Shown in pieces: positions 42,402-50,983 of a DNA stretch of 64,000 nt. A program made the position numbers and the translations under genes. The DNA lies in the NCBI GenBank assembly GCA_963735005.1, contig CAVTJA010000005.1:248001-312000 (forward strand). Direction: 5' to 3'. The DNA is from WTKG01 sp963735005 (lineage in GTDB: Bacteria > Actinomycetota > Actinomycetes > Actinomycetales > Demequinaceae). The notes under the pieces are model-generated. The model was not told the DNA's origin and did no database searches. It saw only the letters and a program-made list of their open reading frames with translations. Numbering within the stretch: position 1 is the stretch's first letter; the number at the start of each line of letters is the position of its first letter.

Positions 42402-43705
42402 CGTCGTTCCACGACCGCGCGGGAAACATCCTCCCAGGGGCCGTAAATTCGCCCGTAAGGGCCTGGGGGGCCGTGGGTGGGGCTCCGGTGCCCATCGCGT
42501 CCGCCGCGGGCTCACGTGTCACTGACGCCGACGGCCGCGAGTATGTGGATCTGGTGGGGTCATGGGGGCCCGCGATCGTGGGGCACGCGCACCCCGCCGT
42601 CGTCGAGGCGGTCACCGAGGCCGCCACGCGCGGGCTGTCGTTTGGCGCGACGCACGAATCCGAGGTCGAGCTGGCCGAGGAGATCCGCAGGCGCTACCCG
42701 CCCGCCGAGCGGGTGCGGCTCGTGAGCAGCGGCACCGAGGCGACGATGACCGCGATCCGGATCGCGCGCGCCGCGACCGGCCGCGACCTGATCGTGAAAT
42801 TCGCGGGCTGCTATCACGGGCACAGCGACGGGCTGCTCGTGTCCGCCGGCTCAGGGCTCGCCACTGCCGGCGTGCCCGACAGCGCGGGCGTGCCCGCCGC
42901 GGTAGCCGCGCTGACCGCCGTGCTCCCGTACGGCGACCCGGCCGCGTTGCGCGCGTTCATGCAGGCGAACGGCCGGCGCGTCGCCGCGATCATCGTGGAG
43001 GCCGCCCCGGCCAACATGGGCGTGGTCGCGCCGCCAGCGGGCTTCAACGCGGCGATCGCCAGCGCGTGCGCTGACGCCGGCGCGGTGTTCATCCTCGACG
43101 AGGTGCTCACGGGGTTCCGGGTGGGCCCGCGCGGCTGGTGGGGAATCGAGGCAGACGACGCCGTGCTCGCCGGTGAGCAGCCCTGGGTTCCGGACCTTGT
43201 GACGTTTGGGAAGGTGATCGGCGGCGGGCTGCCGCTCGCCGCGGTCGCGGGGCGCGCAGAACTCATGGGGCTACTCGCGCCGGCAGGCCGCGTGTACCAG
43301 GCCGGCACGCTCGCGGGGAACCCCGTCGCCGTGGCCGCGGGACGCGCCACGCTCGACCTGCTTGACGCCGCTGCCTACGCGGCCGTGGACAACGCGTCGC
43401 TGCTGGTCGAGACGGCCGCGACTTCCGTGCTGAGCGAAGCGAAGATGCGGTTCGCGGTCGGCCGCGCGGGGAACCTGTTCTCGATCTTCCTGGGGCTCGC
43501 GAATCCGCCCGCCGACTTCGACGAGGCGGCGTGGCAGGACACCGCCGGGTACGCGCGGCTCTTCCATGCGCTGCGCGATCACGGCGTACTCGCGCCGCCA
43601 AGCGCCTTTGAGGCATGGTTCGTGTCGACCCAGCACGGGGAGCCAGAAGCCGAGGCCGTGGCGGTGGGCGTTGCGGCGTTTGTCGAGGCGGAGGCGCGCA
43701 GGTGA
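42398..43705 (+). CDS. hemL: Glutamate-1-semialdehyde 2,1-aminomutase
   Basis: A 435-aa PLP enzyme making 5-aminolevulinate from glutamate semialdehyde. It has PGAVNSPVRAWGAVGG, shown here by NSPVRAW; SSGTEATMTAIRIAR; ILDEVLTGFR; and the PLP lysine in TFGKVIGGGLPLAA. It starts with GTG overlapping the hemB stop. HemA, which makes its substrate, is not in the window. Confidence 0.95.
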   Translation: MTSFHDRAGNILPGAVNSPVRAWGAVGGAPVPIASAAGSRVTDADGREYVDLVGSWGPAIVGHAHPAVVEAVTEAATRGLSFGATHESEVELAEEIRRRYPPAERVRLVSSGTEATMTAIRIARAATGRDLIVKFAGCYHGHSDGLLVSAGSGLATAGVPDSAGVPAAVAALTAVLPYGDPAALRAFMQANGRRVAAIIVEAAPANMGVVAPPAGFNAAIASACADAGAVFILDEVLTGFRVGPRGWWGIEADDAVLAGEQPWVPDLVTFGKVIGGGLPLAAVAGRAELMGLLAPAGRVYQAGTLAGNPVAVAAGRATLDLLDAAAYAAVDNASLLVETAATSVLSEAKMRFAVGRAGNLFSIFLGLANPPADFDEAAWQDTAGYARLFHALRDHGVLAPPSAFEAWFVSTQHGEPEAEAVAVGVAAFVEAEARR

Positions 43706-44154
43706 CGACGCTGGTCGGCCTTGACCTCACGGGCCTCGCCGTGACCGTCGCTGGCGCCGGGGCCGTCGCCGCGCGCCGGGCGGCCGCGCTGGCCGACGCT
43801 GGGGCCGTCGTGACGTGCGTCGCGCCCGAGGCCGGGGACGAGCTGGCGCGACTGGCCGCCGAAGGGACGCTCACTTGGGTGGCGCGGGCCGTCACGCCCG
43901 CAGACCTCGACGGGGTGTGGCTCGCTGTCGCCGCGACCTCGGACCCCGAGGTCAACGACTCCGTCGCCGCCTGGGCCCGCGAGCGCGGCGTGTTCTGCGT
44001 GCACGCGGGCGACGCTGTCGCGCGGGACGGCCAGGATCCCCGCCACCGGCGCCGCCGCGGGGCTGCAGGTAGCCGTGTTGTCGGACGGCGAGCCCGACCC
44101 ATTTCGCGCTGCCCGCGTTCGCGACGGCTTGATTGCCGCCATCGACGAGGGTGA
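43702..44154 (+). pseudogene. Siroheme synthase, precorrin-2 dehydrogenase part (frameshifted)
   Basis: GTG 43702 (GTGA overlap with hemL) opens an NAD-binding domain: LVGLDLTGLAVTVAGAGAVAARR, WLAVAATSDPEVND and GVFCVHAGDAVAR. After residue 107 or so the frame turns into a basic run (RHRRRRGAAG) and stops at 44154. In the +1 frame the expected GTARIPAT, then LQVAVLSDGEPDP, follows and continues into the methyltransferase gene. Removing one base in GCGCGGG at about 44020-44026 rejoins both into a single CysG-like protein of about 413 residues. It oxidises precorrin-2 to sirohydrochlorin. Confidence 0.75.
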
Positions 44155-44944
44155 GGTGGGGCTCGCGCGGGGGCGCGCGGGCGAGGGCTGGGTTCAGCTT
44201 GTGGGGGCCGGGCCAGGCGATCCTGGCCTGCACACCGTGGCGGCGCGCAGGGCAATCGCGTCCGCCGACGTGATCGTCGCCGACCGGCTTGGCACCGCCG
44301 CCGCGCTCGCGCTGGCGCCCCAGGAAACCGAAGTAATCGACGTCGGCAAGGCGCCGGGCAGGCACGCCAAGTCCCAGTCCGAGATCAACGACCTGATCGT
44401 CACGCTCGCGCGCGAGGGTCGGCACGTCGTCCGCCTCAAGGGCGGCGATCCTTTCGTGTTCGGCCGCGGCGGCGAGGAGGCGCACGCATGCCTCGCGGCG
44501 GGGGTGCGCGTCGAGGTGGTCCCCGGCGTCACGTCGGCGCTGTCGGTGCCCGCTCTCGCCGACATCCCCGTCACCCAGCGCGGCATCTCGCGCTCGGTGC
44601 TCATCACCACGGGGCACGACGGCGCCGCGCCAGAGGCGATTGCAGCCATGCGCGCGGGGGCGACCGTCTCCATCCTGATGGGGGTCGCGGCGCTGCCCGG
44701 CATTGTCGAGGCGGCGCTCGCCGCGGGCGTTGACCCCGCCACCCCGGTCGCCATCGTCGAGTCGGGCTCTACCGCCCTGCAGCGCGTCACCCGTGGAACC
44801 CTCGCGACCATCAGAGTTATCGCCGCCGAAACGGCGGTGAAACCTCCCGCCGTTATCGTCGTCGGAGAGGTGGCGCAGCCGGACGTGATCGGCAGCTCGG
44901 CCGCCCAGACGCCGCGCGAGGAGGAAACAGGTGACGACGCCTAG
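44075..44944 (+). CDS. cobA: Uroporphyrinogen-III C-methyltransferase
   Basis: As an independent frame this starts with GTG 44075 (289 aa). It is probably the C-terminal part of a CysG-type fusion. The SAM-dependent methyltransferase has VQLVGAGPGDPGLHTVAA, shown here by VGAGPGDPG; VRLKGGDPFVFGRGGEE; VPGVTSALSVPA; and IPVTQRG. It makes precorrin-2 from uroporphyrinogen III for siroheme. About 30 residues before the methyltransferase core belong to the linker of the upstream domain. Its end overlaps the chelatase by 14 bases. Confidence 0.9.
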   Translation: MLSDGEPDPFRAARVRDGLIAAIDEGEVGLARGRAGEGWVQLVGAGPGDPGLHTVAARRAIASADVIVADRLGTAAALALAPQETEVIDVGKAPGRHAKSQSEINDLIVTLAREGRHVVRLKGGDPFVFGRGGEEAHACLAAGVRVEVVPGVTSALSVPALADIPVTQRGISRSVLITTGHDGAAPEAIAAMRAGATVSILMGVAALPGIVEAALAAGVDPATPVAIVESGSTALQRVTRGTLATIRVIAAETAVKPPAVIVVGEVAQPDVIGSSAAQTPREEETGDDA

Positions 44945-45677
44945 TCTCGACTCCACGCCCGCCGCGCACCCCAGCCCGCTGCTCATCGGCTGCGCGCACG
45001 GCACCCGCAGCGGCGAGGGTCAGGACGTTGTGCGCCGCATCCTCGACGACGTTGCGTCGCAACTTGACTTGCAGGTGGCCGAGGCCTTCGTGGATGTGCA
45101 GGAGCCGGCGATCGACGCGGTTGTGAACGCGCTCGAGCCCACGCCTGACGTCCAGGCGGTGGTGGTGCCGTTGCTGCTGGCGGCGGGGTATCACGTGCAC
45201 CACGACATCGCGCAGGCCATCGCAGGCAGGCCGGACATCGTCTCCGCGCCGGCGCTCGGGCCGGACGGCAGGCTGCTCGACATCGTGGTTGACAGGCTTC
45301 ACGAGGCAGGCGTGCCGCATGACGCCACCGTCGTGCTGGCGCCCGCGGGGTCGTCCGATAAGCGCGCGACGGCGGACTCCCACGAGGCGGCGGACCTGCT
45401 TCGGCTCAGGTGGTCGGGGCCCGTGCGGCTCGGGTTCGTCGCCGCGGGCGCGCCCTCGGTGGCCGACGCCGTCGCGGCCGCCCGCGAGTTCGGCGAGGAC
45501 GTCGTCGCGGTGGCGAGCTACTTGCTCGCTCCCGGACACTTCCAAACCAAGCTGGGGGAGGCTGGCGCCGACTACGTGTCCGCGCCGCTCGCGCCCGACC
45601 AGCGCATCGTCGATGTGGTCGCTGACCGCTACGCCGGAGCGGCAACGGGCCAGGCCGTCGGCGCCGTCGACTCATAG
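44931..45677 (+). CDS. Sirohydrochlorin chelatase (CbiX/SirB-like)
   Basis: A 248-aa class II chelatase with two homologous halves. LLIGCAHGTRSGEGQDVVR carries the first metal histidine, and LLLAAGYHVHHDIAQAI carries the second site. The second half, APAGSSDKRATADS and SYLLAPGHFQTKL, is degenerate or complementary. It inserts Fe2+ into sirohydrochlorin, giving siroheme for sulfite/nitrite reductases. GTG start. Confidence 0.88.
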   Translation: MTTPSLDSTPAAHPSPLLIGCAHGTRSGEGQDVVRRILDDVASQLDLQVAEAFVDVQEPAIDAVVNALEPTPDVQAVVVPLLLAAGYHVHHDIAQAIAGRPDIVSAPALGPDGRLLDIVVDRLHEAGVPHDATVVLAPAGSSDKRATADSHEAADLLRLRWSGPVRLGFVAAGAPSVADAVAAAREFGEDVVAVASYLLAPGHFQTKLGEAGADYVSAPLAPDQRIVDVVADRYAGAATGQAVGAVDS

Positions 45678-45753
45678 GGGCACGCGCCGAGCCACCGCGC
45701 CCCGCCGGGCCGAAACTCCCCGTCATGCGGCGGTCGACGGATACGCTCGGGGC

Positions 45754-47547
45754 ATGATCCTCGCAGCGATTCGCAGTGCACTCGCCAAGGACCGCGCCGA
45801 TGGGAATGGCGCCAAGCCGGCCTGGTCGCCCCCGTCCTTGCTCGCATGGTTCGCAATCGCCGTCGCAGTGGCCGTGTGGGTGATGGTCGTGTGGGATACC
45901 GTCGCGCCTATTTTCGGCAACGACGACATCAGCAACCTCGTCTACGGCTCCAAGCTCGTGGAGCCCGGCTACCACTGGGCGCTGACCGGCTGGTCCTACT
46001 TGCCCGGGATGAGCGTGCTCTACGCCCCGCTGTGGGCGATCTCGAATGACCCGACGTTCATCGCCCGTGCGGCATCGGTCATCGTGGGAATCCTCGGCGT
46101 CCTGACCCTGTGGCCGCTCACGCGACTCGCACAGGCGCTGGGGCTGACGCGCAACGCGGGCATGATCGTCGCGGCGATCGTGATGATCGCCCCTGGCAGG
46201 GCCCTCAACGGGAACTACTACTGGGGCGAGACGCTGTTGGGCCTCGGCGTGGCGGTGCTCGCTCTCACGGGGCTGCGCCTGGCGCGCGAGGCGTCTATCA
46301 AGAACGCCGTGATATTCGCGCTCGCGAGCGCCCTCACCATGTCAGCGCACGGGCGCGTGTTCGTGGTCGTCGGTGTCGCCGGACTTGCGCTTCTCGCCCT
46401 GTCGCGGTCCTCGATGCGCGCCGCCATCGCCGGCGTCGCGACGTACGTGGTGACAGTTGGCGGCGTGCTGCTGCTGTATCGCTACGAGTCCGCCGTGAAC
46501 TTCCGCGACGCCCGCACCGAGCGCTCCCTTTCAAGCCTGACGGACGGCACGTTCGGCGACGGCGCCGTGGCCGCGACGTCGCAGCTGTGGTACCACGTCA
46601 TCGCCTGGTGGGCGCTCGCGATCCTTGGCGTCGCGCTGCTGGTGCGCATGGTGCGGTCGCGGACGGATCGCCTCTGGGCGTGGTGGGCGATCGCTGGTTT
46701 CGGCGTGATGTACGTGTTCGTCGTCATCCTCGTCGCGCGCCCACGCGAGGGCGGCGGGCGACTCGATGGATTCGCGTATGGCAGATACTCCGAGGGGGTC
46801 ACCTTCCTGCTCGGATTCCTGGGTCTCGTGTTCATCGTCAAGGGCGTCTCCCGGCTCATCGTCGCCATCACGGCGGCAACCGCGGTCGTGATCGGCATCC
46901 TCTACCTGGTGATCGTCGTTCCGCAGATCCCGAACGGCGGCTTGGCCGTGCCTGCGCACATGCCGGGGCTGTTCCTGTGGCTCGACGACCAAGTGGTGAC
47001 AACCGGCGGCAAGGATCACTGGCCGCTGATCGTCGCGGTGTCCATCCTGTTCGGCGTGGTCGGCGCCCTCATCGCGCGATTCCGGGCGCTCGCGCTGTCC
47101 GTAATGGCGCTGTACTTCCTTGGCTACACAACCTACGCGGACGGCATCTACCTGCACGCGAGCGTGGTGTTCGGCGACGGCGGGCGTGGCATCCCGATCC
47201 AGGTTTACGGAATGGGCGAGCTTCCCCAGGGCGTGCCGCTGGCCGTGGACTCAAATCTCGAGCTACTCGCCACCCAGTCGAACTATTACTCGTACTGGCT
47301 GTACCCGACGGAGTTCGAGTGGTTCGACCCTGCGACCGACACGCGTCCCAGCGACATGGTGCTCGCGCGCACCGACTGGCAGCCGGCGCTCGACGGGGGT
47401 GCTTTGCCGCTCAACGGATCGCTCGGCTCGTTCGAGAACCCCGCGACCCCTGGCGTCGTCGAGCAAACTTGGGTGTGGGTCTTCCCCGGCGAGGTGCAGG
47501 ACACGCTCGACGCTCAGGGAAGGCTTGCCCACCGCGTCGGCGACTAG
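45754..47547 (+). CDS. Polytopic membrane protein, GT-C glycosyltransferase-like
   Basis: A 597-aa protein with about 11-12 membrane helices and a soluble C-terminal domain (about 470-597). The first large outside loop after helix 1 holds FGNDDISNLVYG (D57, D58), and YYWGETLLGLG begins another helix. An early acidic pair in the first loop is the hallmark of GT-C lipid-sugar-dependent transferases. No named family recognised. It stops 4 bases before the opposite-strand transglutaminase end. Confidence 0.55.
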   Translation: MILAAIRSALAKDRADGNGAKPAWSPPSLLAWFAIAVAVAVWVMVVWDTVAPIFGNDDISNLVYGSKLVEPGYHWALTGWSYLPGMSVLYAPLWAISNDPTFIARAASVIVGILGVLTLWPLTRLAQALGLTRNAGMIVAAIVMIAPGRALNGNYYWGETLLGLGVAVLALTGLRLAREASIKNAVIFALASALTMSAHGRVFVVVGVAGLALLALSRSSMRAAIAGVATYVVTVGGVLLLYRYESAVNFRDARTERSLSSLTDGTFGDGAVAATSQLWYHVIAWWALAILGVALLVRMVRSRTDRLWAWWAIAGFGVMYVFVVILVARPREGGGRLDGFAYGRYSEGVTFLLGFLGLVFIVKGVSRLIVAITAATAVVIGILYLVIVVPQIPNGGLAVPAHMPGLFLWLDDQVVTTGGKDHWPLIVAVSILFGVVGALIARFRALALSVMALYFLGYTTYADGIYLHASVVFGDGGRGIPIQVYGMGELPQGVPLAVDSNLELLATQSNYYSYWLYPTEFEWFDPATDTRPSDMVLARTDWQPALDGGALPLNGSLGSFENPATPGVVEQTWVWVFPGEVQDTLDAQGRLAHRVGD

Positions 47548-47551
47548 GGCC

Positions 47552-48388
47552 CTACGAGATCTGCGTGACCTCCACCACGACCTCGAGGAGGGAGCCGGCG
47601 CCGGCGAAGACGCCTGCCATCGGCATGACGTCGTTGTACTCGCGGGCGCGGGCGACGATCACGTGGTGGTCGCCGACCTCCTTGGCGTTGGTGGGGTCAA
47701 AGGCGTGCCACTCGCCCGCCCACCATTCGACCCACGCGTGCGACTCGCCGTGGACCGTCTCGCCGACGCCCGCCTCTGGCCGCGGGTGCAGGTATCCGGA
47801 CACGTAGCGAGCCGGGATCCCCAGGGACCGTAGCGCTCCGAGCGCGAGGTGGGCGAAGTCCTGGCATACACCCTTGCGCTCCTGCCACGCGTGCGATGCT
47901 GGGGTGTGCACCGTGGTCACGCCGGGGACGTACTCGATGACCTCGTGCAGGTGCGTGCAGATGGCGCGCGCGGCGGCGTCTGGGCCGAGGTCTGCCGCCG
48001 TCGTCTTGGCGAATTCGAGAAGTTCCGCAGTGGGCTCGGTCGCGGGGGAGTTGGCGAGGTACTCCGCCAGTAGGTCCTGGGTGCGCTCGGCCCGAACGTC
48101 GTCCCACGTCGCGTCCGTCGAGGCGGGTTCGGCGGGGAGTACCTCGACGGTGAAGCGCGACACCACCGACAGTTCGTCGTGGGGCCGCAGCACCTCGAAC
48201 GCGATCACCCGCGAGTCCCAGTAGTCCGAGTAGTTGGTCTGCCATGTGACCGGCGAGATGTCCACGCTCGACTCGAGCACGCGTTGGCGCGGCAGGTGCG
48301 CGGGGAGCAGTCGCGCCTCGTTGTAGGACGTGGGGATTGGCGCGTCGTACCGGAAGGTGGTCCGGTGCGAGATCTGCAGGATGCTCAC
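47552..48388 (-). CDS. Transglutaminase-like cysteine peptidase family protein
   Basis: A 278-aa protein. The N-terminal Bact_transglu_N domain (1-80) starts ILQISHRTTFRYDAPI. The transglutaminase-like core has the catalytic Cys in RKGVCQDFAHLALG, His in GESHAWVEWW and Asp in WHAFDPTNAKEVG. It starts with GTG overlapping the alpha-E gene (GTGA). It is the last of a three-gene operon with alpha-E and ATP-grasp proteins, a combination predicted in the literature to make or process peptide/amide bonds. No substrate is known. Confidence 0.88.
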   Translation of the reverse strand: MSILQISHRTTFRYDAPIPTSYNEARLLPAHLPRQRVLESSVDISPVTWQTNYSDYWDSRVIAFEVLRPHDELSVVSRFTVEVLPAEPASTDATWDDVRAERTQDLLAEYLANSPATEPTAELLEFAKTTAADLGPDAAARAICTHLHEVIEYVPGVTTVHTPASHAWQERKGVCQDFAHLALGALRSLGIPARYVSGYLHPRPEAGVGETVHGESHAWVEWWAGEWHAFDPTNAKEVGDHHVIVARAREYNDVMPMAGVFAGAGSLLEVVVEVTQIS

Positions 48389-49305
48389 ACCGCCTCCATG
48401 GTCCAGGACGTGGTCGCGGGCAAGAAGTAGCGGTCGCGGATGCGGTCGGCGGCCTTGGCGCAAGCGGTCTGGACCGCCTGCATCTGCGCCGGAAGGTCGT
48501 CGAGGATGTCGCGCACGTCCTGATACTCGAGGTTGGTGCGCGCGCGGCCAAGCGCGAGCCTGGCGCGGTCGGAGCTGGTCCGCGACTTCGCCTCGGGCTC
48601 AAGCTCTCGCAAGATGTTTTCGGCGCGGTCGAGGTTGTACGCGATCGACCGCGGGAACAGCCGGTCGACCAGCAGGAACTGCGCGGCGCGTTCCTCCGAC
48701 ACGAGCGCGCGGACCGTGCGCAGGTACGCCTCGTGGGCGCTGCACGAGCGCAACAGCGTGGTCCAGTTGGGGCCGATGGTGCCCTCAAGCGAGCGCGTCA
48801 TCAGCAGGCGGGCGATCATGTCGGCGCGCTCGAGCGAGCGGCCAAGCTCCATGAAGTGCCAGGCGTCGTCGCGGGACGTCGTGGCACTCGACAGGCCCCA
48901 CACGACTGCGGCGCGCTCGCGCACCCACGCGAAGTAGTCGTGCGGCCGGCGGCTGCGCGACCGCGACGGCAGCTGCTGCCACGTCGTGTTGAGCGCCTCC
49001 CAGACCTCGGTCGAGATGACCTCGCGGGCGCGCCTGGCATTCTCGCGCGCCGACGTCACGGTCCCGGCGATCGACGACGCGCGGCTTGCGTCGGTGGCGA
49101 GGTGGGCGAGCACCTGCTCCCGGCCGACGGTTCCCTCGACCTCGCAGTTCATGACCGCGAGCAGCGAGGCGTTGGCGGCGGGCTCGTCCACCCACGGGTC
49201 CTCGAGCAGCACGTTGAAGTGGACGTCGAGCAGGCGGGCGGTGTTGTCGGCGCGCTCGACGTAACGGCCGATCCAGAACAGCGACTCCGCGATCCGACTC
49301 AGCAT
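48385..49305 (-). CDS. Alpha-E domain protein
   Basis: A 306-aa all-helical protein starting MLSRIAESLFWIGRYVERADNTARLLD, shown here by its WIGRYVERADN core. A repeat-like second half contains ELGRSLERADMIARLL. The two ERAD motifs give the domain its name. Biochemical function is unknown; it always travels with the circularly permuted ATP-grasp protein. ATG with a GGAGGAATC site. Confidence 0.9.
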   Translation of the reverse strand: MLSRIAESLFWIGRYVERADNTARLLDVHFNVLLEDPWVDEPAANASLLAVMNCEVEGTVGREQVLAHLATDASRASSIAGTVTSARENARRAREVISTEVWEALNTTWQQLPSRSRSRRPHDYFAWVRERAAVVWGLSSATTSRDDAWHFMELGRSLERADMIARLLMTRSLEGTIGPNWTTLLRSCSAHEAYLRTVRALVSEERAAQFLLVDRLFPRSIAYNLDRAENILRELEPEAKSRTSSDRARLALGRARTNLEYQDVRDILDDLPAQMQAVQTACAKAADRIRDRYFLPATTSWTMEAV

Positions 49306-50900
49306 GATTCCTCCTGCGAACGGCCCTGCTGTTGCTGTTGCTGCTGCTGGCCGTGAACGTAGTCCTCGGGGTGCGCGGACTGCGGCACGGAGTGGAACCC
49401 GCTGAGCTCGACGCGGTCCTCCGTGACCGCCGCGGCCGGGCGCCGGTGCGCCTGCGCGCCTAGCACCCACGTGTCCTTCGAGCCGCCGCCTTGCGACGAG
49501 TTGACGATCAACTGCCCCTTGGCGAGCGCGACGCGCGTCAGGCCGCCCGGCAGCACCCAGACGTCGTCGTGGCCGCCGTTGATGGCGAACGGGCGCAGGT
49601 CGACGTGCCGCGGCTCGAGGCCACCGTCGCACAGCGTCGGCACGGTGCTGAGTTGGACGACGGGCTGCGCGATCCAGCCGCGGGGGCTCTCGAGAATGTG
49701 CTTCTTGGCGGCGGCGAGCTCGTCCTTTGACGCCTTGGGCCCGATCAGCACGCCCTTGCCGCCGGCGCCGTCGACGGGCTTCACCACGAGTTCGTGGAGC
49801 CGGTCGAGCACCTCCTCACGGGCCTCGGGCTCCTCTAGCCGCCACGTGTCGACGTTGGGAAGGATCGGGTCCTCGTTCAGGTAGTAGCGCACGAGGTCCT
49901 GCATGTACGTGTAAATCAGCTTGTCGTCCGCGACGCCGTTGCCGACCGCGTTGGCGAGTGTCACGTTGCCAAGTCGGGTGGCCGTCATCAGCCCTGGCGC
50001 GCCAAGCGCCGAGTCGGGTCGGAAGGCCACGGGGTCGAGGAAGTCGTCGTCAATCCTGCGGTAGATGACGTCAACGCGCTGGCGACCGGCCGTGGTGCGC
50101 ATGTACACGCGTCCCGACACCACCTCCAGGTCGCGCCCCTCCACGAGCTCCACGCCCATGGTGCGGGCGAGCAGCGAGTGCTCGTAGTACGCCGAGTTGT
50201 AGACGCCTGGGGTGAGCACGACGATCGTCGGGTCGTCGATTCCCTCTGGCGCCGACTTGGCGAGGGCGGCGCGCAGCCGCTGCGAGTACTCGAGCACCGG
50301 CTGGATTCCCATATTCGCGAACAAGTCGGAGTACATCTGCGACATCGCGCGGCGGTTCGAGAGCACGTAGCTCACGCCGGACGGGACGCGGGCGTTGTCC
50401 TCAAGGACGCGCCAGATGCCGTGCTGGTCGCGCACGAGGTCAATGCCAGACACGTGCACGCGCACGCCGTTTGCCGGCTGCACGGACGAGGCCGCGCGGT
50501 GGAAGTGCGGCGACGAAGTAATGAGGTGACGTGGGACGACGCCGTCGTTGACGCATCGTTGCGAGCCGTAGACGTCGTCGAGGAAGGCCTCGAGGGTGCG
50601 AACGCGCTGGGCGACGCCAGGCTCGATGATGTCCCACTCATCCGAGCCGATGACGCGGGGCACGATGTCGAGGGGAAACGGCCGCTCCTCGCCCGCGTGG
50701 TCAAAGGTGACGCCCTGGGCCAGGTAGGTGCTCGCGAGGGCCTCTGCGCGCTGACGCAGGTCCTCGTGGGACAGCCCCTCGATCTCGGCGTAGACCTTCT
50801 GGTACGGGACGCGTACCTGGCCCTGCACGTCGATGGCCTCGTCCCACGCCAAGGTGGGCGAGTATCCCCTCCACGGGGTGAAGTCGACGGTGCTGTCCAC
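49299..50900 (-). CDS. Circularly permuted type 2 ATP-grasp protein
   Basis: A predicted carboxylate-amine ligase of 533 aa from GTG 50900; a TTG at 50951 would add 17 residues. Core motifs are FPLDIVPRVI, VLEDNARVPSGVSYVL, RRIDDDFLDP, LANAVGNGVADDK and VVKPVDGAGGKGVLIG. The C-terminus has RPFAINGG followed by VALAKGQLIVNSSQGGGSKDTWVL, shown here by NSSQGGGSKDTW. A run of eight glutamines (about 49316-49350) sits in the tail and overlaps the alpha-E start. First gene of the three-gene operon, divergent from leuS. Confidence 0.88.
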   Translation of the reverse strand: MDSTVDFTPWRGYSPTLAWDEAIDVQGQVRVPYQKVYAEIEGLSHEDLRQRAEALASTYLAQGVTFDHAGEERPFPLDIVPRVIGSDEWDIIEPGVAQRVRTLEAFLDDVYGSQRCVNDGVVPRHLITSSPHFHRAASSVQPANGVRVHVSGIDLVRDQHGIWRVLEDNARVPSGVSYVLSNRRAMSQMYSDLFANMGIQPVLEYSQRLRAALAKSAPEGIDDPTIVVLTPGVYNSAYYEHSLLARTMGVELVEGRDLEVVSGRVYMRTTAGRQRVDVIYRRIDDDFLDPVAFRPDSALGAPGLMTATRLGNVTLANAVGNGVADDKLIYTYMQDLVRYYLNEDPILPNVDTWRLEEPEAREEVLDRLHELVVKPVDGAGGKGVLIGPKASKDELAAAKKHILESPRGWIAQPVVQLSTVPTLCDGGLEPRHVDLRPFAINGGHDDVWVLPGGLTRVALAKGQLIVNSSQGGGSKDTWVLGAQAHRRPAAAVTEDRVELSGFHSVPQSAHPEDYVHGQQQQQQQQGRSQEESC

Positions 50901-50983
50901 TCCACGACCATATCCCGAGCCATGTTTCGTGCGAGTAGCGGGATATGACAATCGTGTTGCGCGCCCACCGGTAAACTTCCCGC

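Noticed and set aside
46110..47807. 565-codon plus-strand open frame inside the GT-C-like gene
   Set aside because: It overlaps the membrane protein in another frame and has the Arg-rich composition typical of out-of-frame translation in GC-rich DNA.
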